Below are positions 54,824 through 62,700 of a DNA stretch of 64,000 nucleotides, in pieces. Position 1 is the first letter of the stretch; each line of letters opens with the position of its first letter. This DNA comes from Candidatus Enterococcus wittei (lineage in GTDB: Bacteria > Bacillota > Bacilli > Lactobacillales > Enterococcaceae). A program made the position numbers and the translations under genes. Location of the stretch: NCBI RefSeq assembly GCF_002140175.1, contig NZ_NGMO01000001.1, positions 478,600-542,599 on the forward strand. The letters are read 5' to 3'. Below the pieces are notes generated by a model that was given only the letters and a program-made list of their open reading frames with translations, was not told where the DNA came from and searched no databases.

Positions 54824-55777
54824 TCAATTATTTTCAGTTGATCCACGTAGTTTACCAACCTCTTCAAATCCTGCTCCAGTACCTCTCTGATGAAAAATTT
54901 GCTTTTTATTTTTGATTAATGTCACGATGATCTCTGTACTGGCTTTTTCGCGAATGACGCGATTCATCAGACCATTTTCTGGTGCCATTAGAAGATGTCC
55001 CACCTTTTGTAATACTTCAATTTTCAATTCAAGTTTGCTTTGCCTGATCCTAATAACTAAATAATCGCCCTCTTGATAGATGTTTCGAATCTTTGCACCG
55101 TAATAAGTAGCCAACCGATATTCTTCATCCTCGATTTGTAATACTGAAATAATTCCCAAAAAATGGAATCCAAGAAATGGAATCTCTGCTGCTGAAAAGA
55201 AAAAGCGCGCTGTTGGTGTATCAAATTGATTACACTGTGCCCATAAGTAGGCAGAAGGAAAAGAACTTCCCCAGTCTTTCTCCAAATAGCCATTGCCATG
55301 GGTAAAATCAATTGTTTTTCCGTTCCAAATCAAATTCCCCTTCAAGGAATGGTTCATGCTTAGTATGCCATGGTAACATTCCATAAAAGAAATATAAGAA
55401 AACGGCCCCATGATACTAGGTGTATAACGGCCTCTTTGTAATGAAGAAAAATCACCATAATGAATGGTTCCCTTGACGGTTAGACGAGGACTAGATAAAG
55501 AAAGAGACATCCCCTCTTCACTAAATTCATTCTCTCCGATTTTTATAAGCAATTGCTCCTCACATACCATAAGTTGCTCATGGTCAAAAAAGAAACACTC
55601 TGAATAATCATGGCTGATTACTTGAATAAATGGATACGTCTCATCATTTTCTGCTATTGAATACCCTGGGATAAAAGAATAGACTTCATCTCCAATTTGA
55701 TGTTTAAAATACCAGCCTTCAAAAAAAGGCGTTTTTTTCTTGTATCCTTGAAAAAATTTATCTGTTGGAATCATCAT
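54824..55777 (-). CDS. Tocopherol-cyclase-like family protein
   Basis: The 317-residue soluble protein starts MMIPTDKFFQGYKKKTPFFE. It carries the hallmarks of the tocopherol cyclase-like fold: FFEGWYFKHQIG near the N-terminus, GYLEKDWGSSFPSAYLWAQC (about 167) and GAGFEEVG at the C-terminus. Plant members close the chroman ring of vitamin E; bacterial relatives in organisms without tocopherol have unknown ligands, and a lipid-binding role is plausible. GGGGGT precedes the ATG. It is monocistronic. Confidence 0.8.
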   Translation of the reverse strand: MMIPTDKFFQGYKKKTPFFEGWYFKHQIGDEVYSFIPGYSIAENDETYPFIQVISHDYSECFFFDHEQLMVCEEQLLIKIGENEFSEEGMSLSLSSPRLTVKGTIHYGDFSSLQRGRYTPSIMGPFSYISFMECYHGILSMNHSLKGNLIWNGKTIDFTHGNGYLEKDWGSSFPSAYLWAQCNQFDTPTARFFFSAAEIPFLGFHFLGIISVLQIEDEEYRLATYYGAKIRNIYQEGDYLVIRIRQSKLELKIEVLQKVGHLLMAPENGLMNRVIREKASTEIIVTLIKNKKQIFHQRGTGAGFEEVGKLRGSTENN

Positions 55778-56010
55778 ATTCTACCCCCAAGTTCAAATAT
55801 ATCTATTTTATCATGCTTCGTTGTATGTTCTTTTTAATACGCTCATACCTATCTTTTTTACTGTTTTCAATGAAATAGTTTTTTTTGTAAAATAAATCCT
55901 CCTAAAAAGGTAGAATAATAACTGTCTTTTGAAATTGGAAGGCTTGAAGATTTTTCCTTTTTTGTCTGAATGAACTTTTATTTACTATTTTCTATAACCT
56001 CTGAATGAAA

Positions 56011-56180
56011 GAGGCTGGTACAGAAGTGTTTAGCTCTGACAAATAAGAAGAGATTCACGAAAATTGCTTTTCAAATTTTTGTGAATTTCGGCTTATTTTC
56101 GAAGGAGCTGTTTCTGATTCCGCCGTTTATACGTATTTAGAGCGTGAAACAGAGTAAATAATACTTTTGTTACACGTTCG
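56011..56180 (+). repeat. Intergenic repeat family A, copy 3
   Basis: Starts GAGGCTGGTACAGAAGTG and contains the internal hairpin ATTCACGAAAATTGC / TTTTTGTGAATTTC. It continues CGAAGGAGCTGTTTCTG and CCGTTTATACGTATTTAG, and ends in GAGCGTGAAAC...TTTGTTACACG. Same orientation as 42119-42283, opposite to 12305-12470. Confidence 0.8.
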
Positions 56181-56369
56181 ATAATGAATTCCTAAGTATC
56201 ACATGACTAAGTATAATTATCACTCTAGCATTTCATCAAAAAAAATTAGGAGATGATAAAAAAACTTAAGACGATCAAAAAATCGAAAAAGATCGTGCTA
56301 AATCAAAACACCTATCGATTTTCTATTTTATCTTACAATTTTTTTTGTGATATAATCGTTCGTAAACTT

Positions 56370-56419
56370 AAATAAAGCCACCCACTTAACTATTTTGGAG
56401 TGATTGGGTAGCTTTATTT
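56370..56419. terminator. Terminator-like hairpin downstream of the giant gene
   Basis: AAATAAAGCCACCCA (56370-56384) and TGGGTAGCTTTATTT (56405-56419) pair with one mismatch and carry A/T runs on both sides. It lies about 300 bases past the giant gene's stop on the minus strand. Confidence 0.65.
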
Positions 56420-56716
56420 AAAACTACTAAAAAATAAAATATTCAGTATATCGCTATGTAGTTGATACTAGTATCTTCATTCATTATCTCAAGCATTTAG
56501 TCGATTTTCTGTAGGTTGTATTGCAGATCAACTACTACTTTTATAAAAACACAGGTAATAGATAATTTACTTTCGAACTTTAGTTAGATGGAAAGAAGAT
56601 TCCCGAAATTTGATGATTCATCTGAAATCCAAAGGGACGTTTAATTCTTCAAGTAAACGACCAAGCCACTATTCATGAAGCTTTCTATCTACGTACATGA
56701 CTGATAAAAGCATACA

Positions 56717-59700
56717 CTACTTGATTAACATGGTGAAACTTTGCAGGTTTTTGCTTGATTGCTGGTTGCGCCTACTCTCATTTAACACCTCACATATTTT
56801 TTTACCTTGGTCCACAAGATTGAAAAAACTTTTCTGTGTTATGTTATTGGTCAGTTCTATACTCTGCGAATCACCGAAGTTAGTTGATCTCTCAACTACT
56901 TCCCTTTTTTCTCTTCCCTCACTCGACTGAGTCGTACTACCGTTAGATATTACACTTGTCTGATCAAGAATGTCGGCTGTCTGTTCTTGTGTCTGCTCCA
57001 ATTGAATACTCTCAAAAGAGTCCAACTTGGTTATATAATGCAGTGTGCTTAATACAGCTATTAATCCATCTCCTAGCTTCACATCATTAAGACTTCTAGC
57101 TACACGAAGTTTCCCTTCGAAATCTCTTTCTTCGGCAAAATCCCTGATGATCGTCATCAACATTTCCGCATCAATGATCTGCAAGTTCACCCGTAACAGA
57201 TCATTTCGAGCAATTTCTTCTCTTACAGTTCTTTTAGATAATTCTACCTTATTTTGATGCCAAGCTAATTGATCCACAAATGCTTGAAACCCGGTTGATT
57301 CAAAAATTGTTCCATATTTTTTATCATAATCTTCCAACATCTCTTGCCCACTCTTTATCTTAAATAACATAGCCCTCTTATAGGTCATGAGGTCTTGTGT
57401 ATCAGAAACAATATGACTTGTTTCATGAAGGAGCACTTCACTTTTAGGTGTCTTTAATTCTCGACCTGGATCATAATTTGGCTTTAAGTAAAAAGCATCA
57501 ACGAAAAAGTTTATCCGACATTCTGGATCATAATCTGTTACTATTGCCAAAGCATGGATGCCGCTATCATACTTTGAACGATATTTCTGCGGGCCACTTT
57601 CCTGAATTAAATCAGTGGAAGTCATCAAAATATTTTCATAATCCCAGTCCGCAGTTTTTTGAAGGAATTGTTTCCCTTTTTTGGAAGAATCTAACAATCG
57701 GTTAACAGCCTCCTTCAAGATAACTTCTTGGTTGGGTGCATTATCCAATCTAAACATTTTGATCAAATATTGACCTTGTGGGCTATCTGCGATTTTTTCT
57801 TTCGTTAACAGCTCTTGACACAACTCTAGTGTCTTTTGAAAATGACTCTGTGCTTTTGGAAATTCTTTTAACAGATCTTTTCGAAATAAGTCGATATATT
57901 CTGGTACATTTTCTGACTTTATTCCACCATACACTCGGAAAACAGGATCCGGCTTTTTGGGTAAAGTACGAAAAATCACTTTCAAAATAGCCTCTTTAGC
58001 CCATTTTGGATCATTAAAAACAACAGGTTTTGCTATTGGAAGAAAGGCAGTTATTGGATCCAAAGACACACTGTCATCTTCAACTCTTTTGATTACACTT
58101 TTATCCTCAGCACTACCAAAATTAATAGCCTGTCTAAATTCATTCCATTCCTCACCTCTTCCAGGTGCCTCTGGAACGGTATTATAAGGTGGAAGATCCA
58201 ATTTCTCATTTCCCTGTATAGTGGCTCCCTGCGAAGTGGCACCTTGCGAGCTTTCCGGTTCTCCTTCTTTTGATGTTGCTTCCTCGCTAACAGAAGCTTC
58301 TTTCCATCTCTCTTTTTCTAAAGCCGTTTCAAAACGGAATTGTTCATTTTCAGAATCAAAGATCAAAACTGTTATCGGCTGAAGAGCATCTTTTTTCACT
58401 AAATGATACCGATCTCCATTCTTATGTAACAAAATCAACGGAATATAGTGATTATTGATCTTGATGTAGGATCTCCCTGAAGCATTCCACATTAACCCTT
58501 TCTCTCGGGATCCAGAAAGAACACTTGGATCTTTCGTGGATTCAAACTTATCTATCATTTTATTGATTTCCTCTTCTAGCACTTTTGATACATAGGGAGA
58601 AGTAGCTGGTTCAAAAAACCATTCTTTTCCATTGTAGCTCACTGGAAAAACGTTCTCCCCTTCACACACATCATAACGTACACCTTGTTCATCAATCGCC
58701 GTGATTCGAACTGGAATAGTATGATCTTTCATTTTAATATAATACTTTGCTTCTTCTCCTTCTTTCTTTACAGTGATAATTTCCCCCTCGCCATAAGCTG
58801 CCGGATTCACATTTGGTTCAATGACAGTCACTTGAGACTCGTCTAGTTTAACCGATAATCGATCAATCAGAGCCACCTGTTCTTCCGTAAATGAAGCAGG
58901 TTCGACAAAACGTTCTAAGCGCTTACTTTTCAACATAAAAGGAACACCATAGACCGTTCCAGTCGCCAGATTCGTCACATGTCTATACAAATGGTCCGGC
59001 ATTTTTTTCACTGCAATTTCCGGTCCATCTCCTGGTAATTTTGCTAACACTACATCTTTAGGCAAAGAAGGTGTTTCCTTTACAAAGTCCGCCAATTTCT
59101 GCAAAGTTTGTCTCACCTCTCTTCTTACCCAAAATTCATTTCTCAAGTAGATTAATTCCTTGACCACAAATTTCCCTCCACTGCTCGCCAATTCAATTCC
59201 CGGATCGAGATAGCGTAGGATACTTTTTAAAACTGCCTTCACTTCTACGACCTTTGGTGTGAAGCGTGCTCCTTGATAGATTGCATTTTTTACTCCTCCT
59301 GTGGCAATGGCTCTTGCCAGCCCAAGGGCAAAACGTGTATTGAGGGCTGTGATTTGCCCAATGATTGGGATTAAAAGAACGGCATCGATGACACAAGAAG
59401 GAACCGCCTGACTAGCATCTTGGTTGGCGATTCCCGTAATACAATCATAAAATGGGATCAGATGTTTGATGAAATCCCATGCTTGTTCACTATAAGATTT
59501 GTCATTACCTGATTTATAAAGCTCATCATACAAGGCATCACTGTGTTTTTGGCTGAATAAATCAATCAGCTCTTGCATCTCCATTCCCTGAGAGTTCTTC
59601 ATGCTCTGTTGCTGATGAGTGGAAAAATTAAAGTAACGATCGTCTATTTGAATCCCATTGCCAACTTTTTTGTACCCTTGTCCCCAAATCTCCGGATGGT

Positions 59701-62700
59701 CCAGTAGTCCATATTTGAGGTATAACAGTGGATTTTTATCTACTCGGTAGAAAACATACCCCCCATCTTCCTCTAGTTTTTTTAGTGCGTACCAACGTTC
59801 TTCATTTCCTTTGACCGCCACAAATAAATCAGTATTAGTCAGCTTAAGCCTCGTACGAAAGGCGGCAGGAACGTAGCCTTTCACTGAGGTACTTGGAGCT
59901 GTATATACGGTATGTTCCAACTCGGCATTGGCTTTATAAAGTTGAGTTCTTGAAGAAAAAATAAACTGCAGTTCTTTGGGATCAAATGCCTTCAGCGCAA
60001 GCTCAATCAACTTTTGATCAAACGCATAATACTTATCTGATACGGCTTTAGTCAATTTTTTGTACTTATCGTCTAAAATAGGCGCTGTATAGCGCGTGGG
60101 GCAAGGTTGTGAGCCACTAAGATATAATTCTTCGAGGGCGAAATTGAGTGAGGGGGCTCCAAGTGCAATACACTTTTCTACCTCTTCTGATGCTAAGGCT
60201 CCTTTACGACGCCAGTTAAGGACCTCTTCTTGATAAAGATTGTACAAATCATTGAGGGTTACTTGGTCTTCCATCAGCTTGAAGTATCCATTTTGCCAAT
60301 ATCCGATAAAAGTCTGAAGGGCTACTTCTTTATAATTCCCTTTCTCTAAGGATTCCCGTAAGACATCTGGTGCGAGCTGTGCCGTGGCAAGTAAAGCAGG
60401 GGTAAGCAAGTAAGACAATGCTTCCGGACTCTTCACACTATTTTTACTGACTGTCTCCAAAAAAAATGTGCCAATCATCCGAATCTCTGTTTGTTCAAAG
60501 TGTGTCCGAACTCCTTCATCCTCTAGTAACTTTGTCCCCATCAGTTGCATCAATAGACCATAGTCAGAAATCAACAATTCATCTGTCAAAGCACCTTTCT
60601 CAAGAAAATAATTCGGCAATACCTCTTTAAGTAACAGCCCCCATAGGTTATTAATAATGGCATCTCCTTCTTTAGCAATATTAATAGAACGTGAAGTAAG
60701 GAGACCTGATTTTCTCAACTTATCAGCTTCAAATAACTTTCTAAGACTACCAATAGTAAATTGAGAAGGTTCGGGAGAATCAAGGATCTGCTTAACCATA
60801 AAGACTTCCACCGAACTCCCCAACACATTTTCAAACACCCATTTCATGAGAGTTAATTTTGCATCCTTATCGGAGATCTTTTCACCTTCTTCTCCTCCGT
60901 AGAGTTTCAATTCTTTTAGGATCACTTTCGTTAATGGTTGAAGCTTTTCAGATTGCAACACCATTTCACTATTATCTTTGGTGAACCATTTCCCCATCGC
61001 AGTTAATATTTTCTCTTTGTTTGAGGTTCCCGTTAGTAATCCTTCTTGAAGAAAAAATTGGGCTACTTTGTCCAATATATTAGGGTCACGCCAATTAGGC
61101 GCATGATACTTAAACTCCGATCTCTCACTAATGACCGAAGGTGAGGTACTCGTTGTTTCTGTTTGTTCATCTATCGTTGGTTCAGTGGTAGTTAAAGTAG
61201 GCGTCTCAATTTCAATCGTATCATAAAGCCATTTCATAAAGGTTTCTTTTGCTTCTTCCTCCGAAATATTCGCATCTTCTTTTTTTCCTAAAATGAGATT
61301 CGCTAATTTTTTTACTTTCATGAAATCGACGAACACTTTGCCTTTTACTTGCATTGTCGCCCAGTACGCTGCTTTCTCCACGAGTTCGTTGGGCTTGGAA
61401 GCATCCACATTAATTCCCTTTGTCAATAAGAAAGCAATGATTTTTTTTAATGTTTCCTCTTTTTGTTCTCCTGGTGACTTAGTTGGTTCTACATCGCTTG
61501 CTCCCTCCTTTAAAAGACTCTCACTACTTCTACTTGCACTATTGCTAAGTAGAAATATCTCAACTTTTTCTTTCCTATCCTCATTCATCACAATTTCACT
61601 TTTCTTAATTATTCCCATATCACTAACTTCCTTATAGGTATAATCAGCTTGCGCATTATTATTTTCCCATTGAAGCAAGAGATGTCGTGCTTTTATAACT
61701 GTCACATCTTTCACTTCAAGTCCATACTCCTTTTGAAGTAATTCTGCCACTTGCTTTTCTCTTGCCTCAATAATCGCATAGGTTTCTCCTCCAAGGATCC
61801 ATTGTTGCATACCACGAACAATTTCTCTTGGGGATTCTTCTTTAAAAGGAACTTTGTGATCGATGAGAAATTTTTTTATTGCTTGATTCACCACGGGAGT
61901 TTTCTTCCGATTTTCAAAAAGGAGCAGATTATAATAGATCAGGCCGATTGGTTTAGACTGAGGAATGGACGGCTTGCGACCATTGATAAAGTCGGCAAAG
62001 ATTTGCTTGTGTTCATTTTTATAGCGATTATAATAAATATCTTCAGCCCCTTCTGATTTAGAGAGCTGATGATAAACCGTCTGGAGAGTGATTTGTTTGT
62101 AGGTATAGCCTTCTAAAAAGGTATTGATTTTCCATTGCATCAGGATGGCTTGTATTTTTCTTGAGGATAACGTCTCTCCTAATCGGACATTTTCCACCCC
62201 GTAAGCATTTAATATGAAATATACCAAGTATTCCTTTCTAGCTAATTTGTCATAAGTTCCATTATTCCCCATTTCGAGCCATTGTTGCTTTGCTTTTTCT
62301 AGTTTCACTCCTGTAGTTTTATTGACTTTAATTCCTTCCTTAGTAAAAAAGCCTTTCATCTTTTTATTGACTTCAAGAGTTTCATTCCGCTTTAGATAAA
62401 GGACTAGATCATAATAGAAGTTGGGGAGAGGTTCTGGATAACGTGTCGAAGGAACAAAATTATTCGTAATATCTTTATCGATTTTTTCTACTTGTGCTAT
62501 TTCGGGTTCATTAAAGGTGAAATTTTTGAATGCATTGTTGTTTATCCATTGATATACCCCAGCTTCTGCAAGATAATTGGAAAGTCCTTCCGTATCATAG
62601 CCAATTTCCTGAAGAATGATATGTGCAATTTTTTCCCTTCTGTTTAGTACTTCAGCTTCTTCCTTCCCTTGCTTGATCCACTCTTGTACGGAAAGGACCG

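Larger units (their letters stand above)
55778..56716. other. 939-bp intergenic region before the giant gene's 3' end
   Basis: This region holds intergenic repeat family A copy 3 (56011-56180) and a hairpin (56370-56419), but no gene. Both the promoter of the tocopherol-cyclase-like gene (near 55790-55900) and the 3' end of the giant gene's transcript must lie here. The spacing is unusually long for this genome segment. Confidence 0.6.

Noticed and set aside
56697-56930. Plus-strand ORF opposite the end of the giant gene
   Set aside because: Antisense to a long open frame with coding features, no ribosome binding site.
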